63,534 nt of DNA. Origin: an uncultured Oscillospiraceae bacterium. Lineage in GTDB: Bacteria > Bacillota > Clostridia > Oscillospirales > Oscillospiraceae. Below, piece after piece: positions 33,115-40,283 of the stretch. The stretch is taken from assembly GCA_910584395.1 (NCBI GenBank), contig CAJUAS010000005.1, positions 1 through 63,534 of the forward strand. Direction: 5' to 3'. The notes below the pieces were generated by a model, which saw nothing but the letters and a program-made list of their open reading frames with translations, was not told where the DNA came from and made no database searches. Numbering within the stretch: the first letter of the stretch is position 1; each line of letters starts with the position of its first letter. The position numbers and the translations under genes were made by a program.

Positions 33115-33876
33115 TTATCCCTCTTTGCGCTGGAGCTGGAGGCGGTCGGCGATCATGGCAATGAACTCGCTGTTGGTGGGCTTGCCCTTGGCGTTGGAGA
33201 CGGTGTAGCCGAAGTACTTTTGCAGGGTCTCCAGATCTCCCCGATCCCAAGCCACCTCAATGGCGTGGCGGATGGCCCGCTCCACCCGGCTGGGGGTCGT
33301 GCCGAACTTGCGGGCCACTGTGGGATAGAGAACTTTGGTCACCGCGTTGATCACGTCCATGTCCTCCACCGCCAGACGGATGGCCTCCCGGAGGTACTGG
33401 TAGCCCTTAATGTGGGCGGGCACGCCAATCTCGTGGATAATGGCGGTGACCCGCAGCTCCAAACTTTCCTCCCCACCGGTCAGGGCCGTGCCCTGCGGCT
33501 CGACCCCGGCATGAAGCTGGCGGCAGCGCTCCAAAACGGTGGAGACGCGGTAGGGCTTGGGCATGAAGTAGTCCGCGCCCATGGCCTTGGCCTGTTCTAC
33601 CAGTCCCTCGTGGAGAAAGGCGGAGGTGACGATGATCTGGGGCTTTGGCTCTAACGCCCGCAGCCGCCCCAGCGTCTCCAGCCCGTCCAGACCCGTCAGC
33701 ACCAGATCGGTCACCACCACATGGGGACGGAAGCTGCGGCAGAGCTGGATCAGCTCCTCGCCGTCCCCGGTGCATCCCGCCAGACGGATGCCCTCCTCCT
33801 GCCGCACCGCGTCCCCAAAGGCGGCTTGAAGCTCCCGTCCCGTATCCCCTAACACCACTACGATTTCCTGCTCCAT
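33115..33876 (-). CDS. spo0A: sporulation master regulator Spo0A
   Basis: The 253-residue protein has a receiver domain (1-125) with phospho-acceptor Asp57 in VVVTDLVLTG, Thr84 and Lys107 (MPKPYR), and the highly conserved Spo0A effector domain (AIIHEIGVPAHIKGYQYLRE, GTTPSRVERAIRHAIEVAWDRG, KPTNSEFIAMIADRL). The acidic pocket is changed: where B. subtilis Spo0A has Asp-Asp this protein has Gly10-Asp11. The ATG at 33876 has GAGGGA 7 bp upstream. An upstream 0A-box and a sigma-A-type promoter are visible. Confidence 0.97.
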   Translation of the reverse strand: MEQEIVVVLGDTGRELQAAFGDAVRQEEGIRLAGCTGDGEELIQLCRSFRPHVVVTDLVLTGLDGLETLGRLRALEPKPQIIVTSAFLHEGLVEQAKAMGADYFMPKPYRVSTVLERCRQLHAGVEPQGTALTGGEESLELRVTAIIHEIGVPAHIKGYQYLREAIRLAVEDMDVINAVTKVLYPTVARKFGTTPSRVERAIRHAIEVAWDRGDLETLQKYFGYTVSNAKGKPTNSEFIAMIADRLQLQRKEG

Positions 33877-33957
33877 GTCAGCTTCCCTCGTTTCCGGCGG
33901 CAAGGCCGCCTGCTTTGATGATTATCCCTTTCGTGGCAGTCCCACATCGGTGTCTCA

Positions 33958-33986
33958 AATATACCATATTTTTACAGCACACGCAA
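33958..33986 (-). promoter_or_regulatory. sigma-A-type promoter of spo0A
   Basis: The minus strand reads TTGCGT (-35) and TATATT (-10) with a 17-bp spacer, placing transcription start about 75 bp before the spo0A ATG. No convincing sigma-H sequence was found beside it. Confidence 0.6.
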
Positions 33987-34016
33987 CCATAAAATCCCAA
34001 TTTTAGGAAAAAATCG

Positions 34017-34023
34017 TTCGACA
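34017..34023 (-). promoter_or_regulatory. putative Spo0A-binding 0A-box
   Basis: The minus strand contains TGTCGAA, an exact match to the core 0A-box consensus TGNCGAA. It lies 141 bp upstream of the spo0A start and about 30 bp upstream of its -35 element. Autoregulation through such boxes is known for spo0A in Bacillus; here it is an inference from one site. Confidence 0.5.
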
Positions 34024-34046
34024 GAAATCGCGGGAAAGGCAAAAAG

Positions 34047-34089
34047 AAAACGCTGAAAGACGCTGCACCGCAGTGCCTTTCAGCGTTTT
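34047..34089 (-). terminator. Rho-independent terminator after spoVT
   Basis: A 13-bp perfect stem (AAAACGCTGAAAG and complement, 34047-34059/34077-34089) with a 17-base loop. On the minus strand it is followed by a T-rich tail (TTTTCTTTTT). It lies 11 bp after the spoVT stop. Confidence 0.85.
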
Positions 34090-34099
34090 GAAGAACAGG

Positions 34100-34642
34100 T
34101 CAGCTCTCCATGTGGCGGCTGAGGAAGCCGGCCGCTGTCTGGATCATTTTGATCTCGGTCTCGCCCACGCTCTGGGGATCATCGGCGACGAAAAGGACGG
34201 AGCCGAGCACGTCGCCGCCGGACAGGATGGGCGCGCACACGGTGATGCGGTACTTCTCCACGTCGCGGCAGACCTGCAAGGACGTGTCCCCGGACTGAAA
34301 GACGTAGAGCTGGCGGTTTTCCATGAGCCGCTCCAGATCTTCGCTGATGCCGCGATCGGCCAGCTCCCGCTTGGGCGCGCCGGAGACGGCGAGGGTGTTG
34401 TCCCGGTCGGTAATGACCGCCACAAGGCCGGAGAGCTTGGCAAGGGTTTCGCACATCTGCCCGGCGAAGTCGGCCACGCCGCCCATCAGGCTGTACTTTT
34501 TGAACACCACGCCGCCGTCCTTGTCGGTGAAGATCTCCAAGGGGTCGCCCTCGCGGATCCGCATGGTGCGGCGGATCTCCTTGGGGATGACGATGCGGCC
34601 AAGGTCGTCAATGCGTCTTACAACGCCAGTTGCTTTCATCAT
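34100..34642 (-). CDS. spoVT: stage V sporulation protein T
   Basis: SpoVT is a forespore transcription regulator acting on sigma-G genes. The 180-residue protein has an AbrB/SpoVT swapped-hairpin DNA-binding domain (MKATGVVRRIDDLGRIVIPKEI, TMRIREGDPLEIFT) and a C-terminal GAF-like domain of full length. GGGAGGTAG stands before two consecutive ATG codons (34642 and 34639). A sigma-G-like promoter is visible upstream. It is close to spo0A, grouping two sporulation regulators. Confidence 0.96.
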   Translation of the reverse strand: MMKATGVVRRIDDLGRIVIPKEIRRTMRIREGDPLEIFTDKDGGVVFKKYSLMGGVADFAGQMCETLAKLSGLVAVITDRDNTLAVSGAPKRELADRGISEDLERLMENRQLYVFQSGDTSLQVCRDVEKYRITVCAPILSGGDVLGSVLFVADDPQSVGETEIKMIQTAAGFLSRHMES

Positions 34643-34679
34643 AAACTACCTCCCACGGTTCTGTCTCTTTGACAAATCA

Positions 34680-34709
34680 TAGTATCTACAACTAACAATT
34701 CCCTATACG
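34680..34709 (-). promoter_or_regulatory. sigma-G/sigma-F-like promoter of spoVT
   Basis: On the minus strand CGTATA (5 of 6 to the sigma-G -35 consensus) and GATACTA (6 of 7 to the -10 CATACTA-type consensus) lie 17 bp apart. They are about 38 bp before the spoVT start. SpoVT is a sigma-G gene in B. subtilis, which supports the reading. Confidence 0.5.
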
Positions 34710-34741
34710 GGCATTTTCCGTGGGATGATTTGGAAACAAAA

Positions 34742-36019
34742 TTATTTTTTTGCCTTTCCGGCCGATTTAGGGGCAGTCTTTTTCGCCGCCTTGGGCGCGG
34801 CCTTTGCCTTCGGGGCTGCCTTGGGCTTTTGCTCCGCCAGAGCGTCCCGGTAGAAGGCGGCCAGCTTCTCCTTGGTGGGGAACACCGCCACATACATCCG
34901 GTTGCCCATGGCGCCGGCCAGCGCGTCGGGAATGCGTTCCACCATCCGCATGGCGGGATAGTACTTCCTCATCAGGTCGGAGTCTGACAAGGCAAAAGCC
35001 TTGCCGTCCCGCCGCCCGACAAAGGCGCAGAAGGCGTGTTTGCCCACGGGAGTCTCGCTGCGGTCAAAGGCGATCATATCCGCCCAGATCTGGTAGACGT
35101 TGGTGGAGTGGGCAAAGTTGATCATGTCGGGGGTAAAGCCGCCGCAGGGGCGCATATTGACCTCCAGCGCCACCACGTCCCCCTCCTTGCCCAGACTGCC
35201 CTGATCGCGGGCGAGGCGGAAGAATTCAAAGTGGATAAAGCGGCTCTTCACGCCCCAAGCCTTGACGGCGGCGCGGCCGGCCTTCTGCACGTCGGGAGCA
35301 AGGGTCTTGACGATGTGGTAGATGGAGTTGTCCTGGTTGTTGACGATGTCCATGATGGACATGGGGGTGACGTTGCCAGTCTCAAAGATCGGCTCGCCCT
35401 TGGAGTCGATGATGGCGTCATAGGAGTTGACCTCGGCGTGGACAAATTCCTCCATGATATAGGGGATCCAAGTGCGGCGATTGTTCAAAAAGCGGCGCAG
35501 GTCGGCTTCGCTTTCTAACTTGTGGGTGTCCGACGCGCCCACGCCGTTGTCCGGCTTCACCACCACCGGCCAGCCCACTTCCTTCACAAAGGACATACAG
35601 CCGTTAAAATCGTCCACCATGTGCCAGCGGCAGGCGGGAATGCCCGCCTTGGCGTAGTACGCCTTCATCTTGGACTTGTACTTGATGCGGTCGATGTCCT
35701 CCTCCTGAAAGCCGGAGGTGATGTGGAACTGCGTCCGCAGCCATGCGTCCCGCTCCAGCCAGTACTCGTTGTTGCTTTCCAGCCAGTCAATGCGGCCGTG
35801 TTTATGGATGAAATAGGCCACCGCACGATAGACCGCCTCGTTATTTTCCAGACTGTCCACCCAGTAGTATTCCGTCAGGTTCTCCCGCACCTGAGGGGCA
35901 AGCTGGTCGTAGGGCTGGTCGCCGATGCCAAGGACGTTCAGTCTGTTTTCCTTCAGCGCACGGCAAAACTGCCAGTAGTTGGTGGGAAAGTTGGGGGAGA
36001 TAAATACAACGTTTTTCAT
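34742..36019 (-). CDS. ATP-grasp superfamily ligase with Lys/Ala-rich C-terminal tail
   Basis: The 425-residue protein has an N-terminal pre-ATP-grasp Rossmann-like region (VVFISPNFPTNYWQFCRALK). An ATP-grasp fold follows: IKYKSKMKAYYAKAGIPACR, GWPVVVKPDNGVGASDTHKL as the nucleotide lid and lysine strand, EEFVHAEVNSYDAIID, and the metal-binding FFRLARD...VALEVNMRPCGG. Such enzymes join a carboxylate to an amine via an acyl-phosphate; the substrate is unknown. The last about 30 residues are a KPKAAPKAKAAPKAAKK-type tail. It is the last gene of an operon with two hydrolases (40-bp gap). Confidence 0.85.
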   Translation of the reverse strand: MKNVVFISPNFPTNYWQFCRALKENRLNVLGIGDQPYDQLAPQVRENLTEYYWVDSLENNEAVYRAVAYFIHKHGRIDWLESNNEYWLERDAWLRTQFHITSGFQEEDIDRIKYKSKMKAYYAKAGIPACRWHMVDDFNGCMSFVKEVGWPVVVKPDNGVGASDTHKLESEADLRRFLNNRRTWIPYIMEEFVHAEVNSYDAIIDSKGEPIFETGNVTPMSIMDIVNNQDNSIYHIVKTLAPDVQKAGRAAVKAWGVKSRFIHFEFFRLARDQGSLGKEGDVVALEVNMRPCGGFTPDMINFAHSTNVYQIWADMIAFDRSETPVGKHAFCAFVGRRDGKAFALSDSDLMRKYYPAMRMVERIPDALAGAMGNRMYVAVFPTKEKLAAFYRDALAEQKPKAAPKAKAAPKAAKKTAPKSAGKAKK

Positions 36020-36059
36020 AAGTGTACCCTCTTTTCTTTGGTGGGGCCGGGTTGATGGA

Positions 36060-36836
36060 TCAGTCCTCCAGCAAATAAGGCGCGAAGTAGGCCACCTGCT
36101 TGTGCCACCACGGCCAGTCGTGATTCACGTCGTAGCCCCAGTAGTCCACCCACATATGAATGCCCTTCCGGCGGAACAGCTCGTCCACCCGGCGGGTGGT
36201 CTCCGGCTGCTCCCAAGCGCCAAGGCCCACGCAGATGATACCCCTGCCTTTGTTGATCTGCTGGATGGTGGGGTGGTTTTCCGGCAGGTTGGGGAGGAAG
36301 TGAACGGGGGAGTTGAGGTACACCGCCTCGTCCATATAACCGTCGAAGCCGTAGGAGGCGTCATAGATGCCGCTCAGAGCCAGAAGCCCGCCAAAGAGGT
36401 CGGGGCGGCGCAGGAACAGGTTGAGGGCATGGGTCGCGCCCAGAGAACAGCCGAAGGCGATGACCTTGGGCTTGCCGCCGCGTTTGCCGTTGGCCCTGTT
36501 CACCGTCTTGCGGATAAAGGGCACCAACTCGTCGAAAATATAGCTCATCCACTGCTCGTGGCGGGCGCTGCGCCATGCGGGGTCGCCCTCTTTGTTGCTC
36601 CAAGTCTCCTTGTCGATGGTGTCCACGGTGAACACCATCACCTTGCCCTCGTCGATCCAAGGCGCCCAAGTGTCCGTCATCTTGAAGTTCTCAAAATCAA
36701 AGAACCGCCCGTCCTGACAGGGGATAAAGAGCATGGGCTTGCCCCCGTGGCCGTAAACCTTGGTCTCCATCTCCCGGCCAAGAGTCTCGGACCACTGTTT
36801 GAAATACTGCACTTCCACGATGCTTTCCTCCTTCAT
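36060..36836 (-). CDS. alpha/beta-hydrolase, esterase-like (A)
   Basis: The 258-residue protein has an alpha/beta-hydrolase fold with the nucleophile elbow G-C-S131-L-G in IAFGCSLGATHALNLF and an early beta-strand region HGGKPMLFIPCQDGRFFDF. A late His in YDVNHDWPWWHKQ is the probable catalytic base. It lacks a signal peptide, so it is probably cytoplasmic. It lies directly beside esterase B and upstream of the ATP-grasp gene. Confidence 0.78.
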   Translation of the reverse strand: MKEESIVEVQYFKQWSETLGREMETKVYGHGGKPMLFIPCQDGRFFDFENFKMTDTWAPWIDEGKVMVFTVDTIDKETWSNKEGDPAWRSARHEQWMSYIFDELVPFIRKTVNRANGKRGGKPKVIAFGCSLGATHALNLFLRRPDLFGGLLALSGIYDASYGFDGYMDEAVYLNSPVHFLPNLPENHPTIQQINKGRGIICVGLGAWEQPETTRRVDELFRRKGIHMWVDYWGYDVNHDWPWWHKQVAYFAPYLLED

Positions 36837-37604
36837 TTACGGCAGGTCATATAGTAAGGTGTTGATAAAAAACGGGAGCTGCTTTTCCCAGCTTGCCTCG
36901 TTGTGGTTGCCGTTTGGAATGAGGCGGCAGGTGAGGTTGATCTTCTTGTCCAGCAAAATGGACGCCGTCTCCGCCAGACCGTGGAACATGGTCTTGTGAA
37001 AGCCCATCTCCTGCTGGCCGTAATCCATGTAGAGCACCGTATCCTGTTCCACCCGGGCGTTTCGCAGCGTGGAAAAGAGCTTTTCCTGCCCGAACCACAG
37101 CGACGGCGACAGCGCCGCCCCCCGGGAAAACACATGGTTATATTTCATCACCCCGTAGAGGGTCATCAGCCCGCCCATGGAGCTGCCCCCTAAAAAGGTG
37201 TACTCCCGTTCCGGGCGGGTGGGATAGTGGGCGTCTATGTAGGGCTTGAACTCCCCCGTAAAAAAGTCCATGGTGGCCTTGCCCTTGCCTTTGATGAGGC
37301 CGAAGTCGGGCATGGTGCAGGTGTAGGGGCAGTATTCGATGATGCGTCCCCCGGCTGGGTCGTGGTTGCACTCTACCGCGGCGATGATCAGCGGGGTCTG
37401 GGTGGCCTCCATATACTCCAAAAAGCCCCAGCTTTTGCCGTAGGTGGCTTCAAAGTCGTAAAACAGGTTGTGCCCGTCAAACATATAGAGAACGGGAAAG
37501 CGCAGGCCGGGGTCGTTTCGGGCCGCGTCGGGGACGTAGACATAGGCGCGGCGGGGCTGGCCGCCGGTGAGCTTTTCCAGAGTAACGTCGAAAATATCCA
37601 GCAT
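36837..37604 (-). CDS. alpha/beta-hydrolase, putative esterase family (B)
   Basis: The 255-residue protein resembles the Fes/D-type putative esterase family. It has RRAYVYVPDAARNDPGLRFPVLYMFDGHN, the elbow G-S-S142-M-G in YTFLGGSSMGGLMTLY, and a C-terminal NGNHNEASWEKQLPFF carrying the probable catalytic His. Its stop is directly adjacent to the start of esterase A, so the two are coupled. A sigma-A-type promoter stands upstream. The substrate is not predictable from sequence. Confidence 0.8.
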   Translation of the reverse strand: MLDIFDVTLEKLTGGQPRRAYVYVPDAARNDPGLRFPVLYMFDGHNLFYDFEATYGKSWGFLEYMEATQTPLIIAAVECNHDPAGGRIIEYCPYTCTMPDFGLIKGKGKATMDFFTGEFKPYIDAHYPTRPEREYTFLGGSSMGGLMTLYGVMKYNHVFSRGAALSPSLWFGQEKLFSTLRNARVEQDTVLYMDYGQQEMGFHKTMFHGLAETASILLDKKINLTCRLIPNGNHNEASWEKQLPFFINTLLYDLP

Positions 37605-37639
37605 GGATCAGAGTCCTTTCCCTGTGAAAAATCAAAAAC

Positions 37640-37668
37640 AGTTTACCACAGCACCGTAAAAAATGCAA
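37640..37668 (-). promoter_or_regulatory. promoter of the esterase/ATP-grasp operon
   Basis: On the minus strand TTGCAT and TAAACT are separated by 17 bp, with TGG directly before the -10 as an extended element. It ends about 36 bp before the esterase B start. The remaining gap 37605-37787 holds the next gene's terminator and no other feature. Confidence 0.55.
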
Positions 37669-37721
37669 TTCCCGCCGGGAGTTTTTTGCGCCATGATCAA
37701 CCAAAGCCGGCCCTGCAGGGA

Positions 37722-37756
37722 TAAAAAAGCCCGGCAGCCGCATATGGCTGCCGGGC
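37722..37756 (-). terminator. terminator after the HPr-like gene
   Basis: An 11-bp perfect stem (GCCCGGCAGCC and complement, 37729-37739/37746-37756) has a 6-base loop and a T6 tail on the minus strand. It lies 32 bp after the stop at 37788. Confidence 0.88.
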
Positions 37757-37787
37757 GTTGTCTTTGGTTGGCGCGCTTGCGCGCCTG

Positions 37788-38009
37788 TTAGGCCATGTGC
37801 TGAACCAGCTTGCCGAAGCGGGTGGGGTCAACATTGTCCTCGGCCACGACCCATGCCTTCTGCCCGATCAGGGTAAACAGGCCAAGCAGGCTGCGGGCAT
37901 CCAGCATCACAGTGCCGTTGGTGAGATAGACCTCGTAGGGCTGCTCAGAAGCCAACTTGTTGATCTTCTGCACCTGAGCCGGGGTCTTGATGTCCAGTTC
38001 CTTCACCAT
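37788..38009 (-). CDS. HPr-like small protein lacking the active-site histidine
   Basis: The 73-residue protein has the size of HPr and its second half matches the regulatory region: NGTVMLDARSLLGLFTL corresponds to the Ser46 segment (KSIMGVMSL-type) of HPr/Crh. The segment expected to hold phospho-His15 reads KTPAQVQKINKLA and has no His. Like Crh, it could therefore be a regulator phosphorylated only on serine (Ser40), or it could have lost that role. It is monocistronic, with its own promoter and terminator. Confidence 0.65.
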   Translation of the reverse strand: MVKELDIKTPAQVQKINKLASEQPYEVYLTNGTVMLDARSLLGLFTLIGQKAWVVAEDNVDPTRFGKLVQHMA

Positions 38010-38298
38010 TTGAGATCAGTCCTTTCTTCGTGGGGTCAATGCGGGAGATCCTTCCCGCTTGGGCCAAGAGGCTCTCTCCTCTTGACGCCCACATTTTAGC
38101 GCGGGCCATCCCGTTCGTCAATCCGAAAAACCATCAAATCAAACAACAAAAGGAGGGGCAATTTGGTCAACATAACGAAACTACAGGGCGAACAGGAGGA
38201 AAACCCATGAGAAGGAGGAATTTTCAACCGCCCTGTTTGTCCACAAAAACAATGAAAACTGTCCAGTAACTCCGGCTGAGTTACTGGACACGGGTGGA
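38010..38298. other. intergenic region with promoter, leader hairpins and a terminator
   Basis: On the minus strand TTGACG (38116-38121) and TAAAAT (38093-38098), 17 bp apart, form a good promoter for the HPr-like gene. Its leader of about 80 nt can form two hairpins: CAAGAGG/CCTCTTG at 38065-38084 and GCGGGA/TCCCGC at 38041-38058. The right part (38260-38290) is the HD-gene terminator. No convincing coding gene is seen on either strand. Confidence 0.6.
38260..38290 (-). terminator. terminator after the HD-domain gene
   Basis: A 13-bp perfect stem (TGTCCAGTAACTC and complement) with a 5-base loop, followed on the minus strand by a T-rich stretch (GTTTTCATTGTTTTTG). It begins 8 bp after the stop at 38299. 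Confidence 0.85.
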
Positions 38299-38898
38299 TC
38301 ACCGCAGGCTGTTTTCTGCCACGCCGGGAAGCAGGTCGTAAATGGAGCAGCCGAGCTTCCCCTCAAAATAGGTCTTGAGGTCAAGCGTCCGCCGCCAGCG
38401 ATCCAACGTGGCGGGGTGAATGCCATAGCGCAGTGCCACGTCCACAAACCGCTTCTCCAGCAGGCAGAACCCGGAGGGCAGGGCCAGCGCGTCGCAGAGC
38501 TGCACCAGACGGTCATAGTCGTCGTATTGGGCGTGGGCCACAAAGTCCTTCATAAAATCGTAGTCCTCCGCCGTCACGTCAAAGACCCCGATGGAGGTCT
38601 CGATGTCTTGGAGCATAAAGGCATGGGAAATGCAGATCTGCGCAGCCTTTTCCCAGCCGTGGCCGATGCAGAAGCGGTAGCCGTCGATGAGGTGCCGCTC
38701 CGAGCTGACCCCGGCGCAGCGGCCGATGTCATGGAGCAGTCCCAGAACATAAGCTGTGTCAGCGTCCAATCTCGGGCAGCGCGCGGCAATGGCCTCGCAG
38801 GCCCGCGCCACATAGCGGGAGTGGGCCTCCCACGGCCCGGGGTTGGACGCTGCGGCCTGAACCAGCGCGGCCTCCGCGGTCTTGCGGTCAGGGTTCAT
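38299..38898 (-). CDS. HD-domain phosphohydrolase-like protein
   Basis: The 199-residue protein carries an HD-domain signature. It has an early His (WEAHSRYVARACEAIA), the HD pair in YVLGLLHDIGR, His in CISHAFML and Asp in DRLVQLCDALAL. These are the metal-binding residues of the superfamily, which includes nucleotide phosphohydrolases and phosphodiesterases. The substrate is unknown. It is downstream of a 75-residue unknown protein by 18 bp and probably shares its transcript. Confidence 0.8.
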   Translation of the reverse strand: MNPDRKTAEAALVQAAASNPGPWEAHSRYVARACEAIAARCPRLDADTAYVLGLLHDIGRCAGVSSERHLIDGYRFCIGHGWEKAAQICISHAFMLQDIETSIGVFDVTAEDYDFMKDFVAHAQYDDYDRLVQLCDALALPSGFCLLEKRFVDVALRYGIHPATLDRWRRTLDLKTYFEGKLGCSIYDLLPGVAENSLR

Positions 38899-38916
38899 AG
38901 TCTCACCTCGCTGCTG

Positions 38917-39144
38917 TTATACGGCAAAGCGCTTCAGCTTGCGGCTGTCGCGGCCCTCCTCCGCGTCCAACTCCAGAGTCAGGCTTTGCCCGCCGGCGCG
39001 CCACTCGTCCACCAGCTCCGACTGGCGCACATAGTTGCCCTTCAGGTTCTCCCGTCCTCCTTGGGGGTATACCAAGTACACGTCCCCAAAACAGTCATCT
39101 ACCGTTGCAAGAAAGTCCTGCATATCTGTGACTTTGATTTTCAT
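38917..39144 (-). CDS. hypothetical protein, 75 residues
   Basis: The ATG at 39144 is placed 7 bp after GGAGGT, giving MKIKVTDMQDFLATVDDCFG... and ending EGRDSRKLKRFAV. It is a small mixed alpha/beta protein with an acidic middle and a basic end. No family was recognised. It is upstream of, and probably co-transcribed with, the HD-domain gene. Confidence 0.65.
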   Translation of the reverse strand: MKIKVTDMQDFLATVDDCFGDVYLVYPQGGRENLKGNYVRQSELVDEWRAGGQSLTLELDAEEGRDSRKLKRFAV

Positions 39145-39235
39145 TTTCCATACCTCCACTAAAATGATGCCGGGGTTGCCCCCTTGACTACCATTTTAGG
39201 AGAGGATGCGCCGGAAAACTATCTGATTCCCGCCT

Positions 39236-40135
39236 TCAATTATCAAGATCCTGCCATTTTTGGCGGTACTCCGATGGAGTGCAGCCCATGCTCTCCCGGA
39301 AAGTCTTGCCAAAGTAGCTGCTGCTGCCCAGACCGCAGAGCTGGCCGATCTCCGTGACCGACGCCCTGTTTTCCTGAAGGAGACGGCACGCCTGTTGGAG
39401 CCGGTAGCTTTTCAGGTATTCGGCCGGGGTGGTGCGGAGGCACTCGCGAAAGGCCCGGAAGCACTCCCGTTCGCTTAAAAAGGCCGCCGCGGCAATGTCG
39501 GAAACGGCTAACTTCTCCCCAAAATGCTCGTGGATGTATGCCATCATTTCCTTGACCTTACCGCTGGGCATTCCCCGCCGGGGATGTTGGTTCAAAAGCG
39601 GCGCGGCCTGTGCCAAAAGAGCCAGCCAGATCTCGCTGAGGGCGTTTCGCAGCCGGATCTCATAGCCGAAACTGTCGGGCGGGAGGGAAAACGCCCCTTT
39701 GATCTGCTCCAAGACGGCGCTTTGCGCCGGGTCATCCGGGGTCAGGGGGAGCATTTCAATTTGATTTGCCGCCGCCAGAGGGGTGAGATACCGCGCGCCG
39801 ATGCGGCTTTCCGGCGCGCCCAGCAGGGACGGCTCAAAAATGTGGAGGAGCTGGACGGTGTTTGGTTGGGCGGTGGTCATGTGGAGGACGTTGGCGTTCA
39901 CCAGCACCGCCGAGCCTGCAGGGAGAAGGCAAACGCCGCCGGGGGTGTGGTATTTCATGCACCCCTGCTGGGTGTAGGATAGCTCCACCGCCCCGTGCCA
40001 GTGCCAAGGCGCAGTGCGGCCGGGATAGCGATCCATGGCCACACGGGAGGCGATATAGGGAAATTCGGGGGCAAAATCGGGGAGCAGCTCTTCTTTGCTC
40101 CCGGTGTGAAATCGCAATTCCGTGATGTCCTGCAC
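39236..40135 (-). CDS. AraC-family transcriptional regulator
   Basis: The 299-residue regulator has an N-terminal cupin-like sensing domain (APWHWHGAVELSYTQQGCM, GVCLLPAGSAVLVNANVLHM). Its C-terminal AraC double helix-turn-helix is about residues 195-299 (HEHFGEKLAVSDIAAAAFLS, TEIGQLCGLGSSSYFGKTFRE). The GTG at 40135 is chosen because GGGAGGGG lies 8 bp upstream. A longer frame runs through the serC promoter. It is divergent from serC and may control it or a sugar/metabolite response. Confidence 0.87.
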   Translation of the reverse strand: MQDITELRFHTGSKEELLPDFAPEFPYIASRVAMDRYPGRTAPWHWHGAVELSYTQQGCMKYHTPGGVCLLPAGSAVLVNANVLHMTTAQPNTVQLLHIFEPSLLGAPESRIGARYLTPLAAANQIEMLPLTPDDPAQSAVLEQIKGAFSLPPDSFGYEIRLRNALSEIWLALLAQAAPLLNQHPRRGMPSGKVKEMMAYIHEHFGEKLAVSDIAAAAFLSERECFRAFRECLRTTPAEYLKSYRLQQACRLLQENRASVTEIGQLCGLGSSSYFGKTFRESMGCTPSEYRQKWQDLDN

Positions 40136-40168
40136 GGACAGTCCCCTCCCCTCTGGGCGTTTGAAATG

Positions 40169-40174
40169 ATTATA
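40169..40174 (-). promoter_or_regulatory. extended -10 element of the AraC-type regulator
   Basis: The minus strand reads TGGTATAAT, a perfect -10 with an extended TGN, 34 bp before the regulator start. The matching -35 (TGGGCA) is weak. It is only about 28 bp from the divergent serC -35, so the two promoters could influence each other. Confidence 0.5.
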
Positions 40175-40201
40175 CCACATAAGATTTCCCTTGCCCATCC
40201 C

Positions 40202-40229
40202 TTGACACGGGCGGTTGGAATGATATAAT
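40202..40229 (+). promoter_or_regulatory. serC-serA promoter
   Basis: A consensus TTGACA and TATAAT are separated by 16 bp. Transcription should start about 48 bp before the serC ATG. The promoter is one of the strongest in the window and faces away from the AraC-type regulator. Confidence 0.75.
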
Positions 40230-40283
40230 AAGGAGGATACTTTATCGGAGTAAAGAATTTGGCGAATGTAAGGAGGAAGAACG

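Noticed and set aside
38207..38269. 20-residue ORF with a good AGGAGG site (MRRRNFQPPCLSTKTMKTVQ)
   Set aside because: Overlaps the terminator hairpin of the HD gene on the opposite strand and has no promoter, so it is more likely chance. It could be revisited by ribosome profiling.
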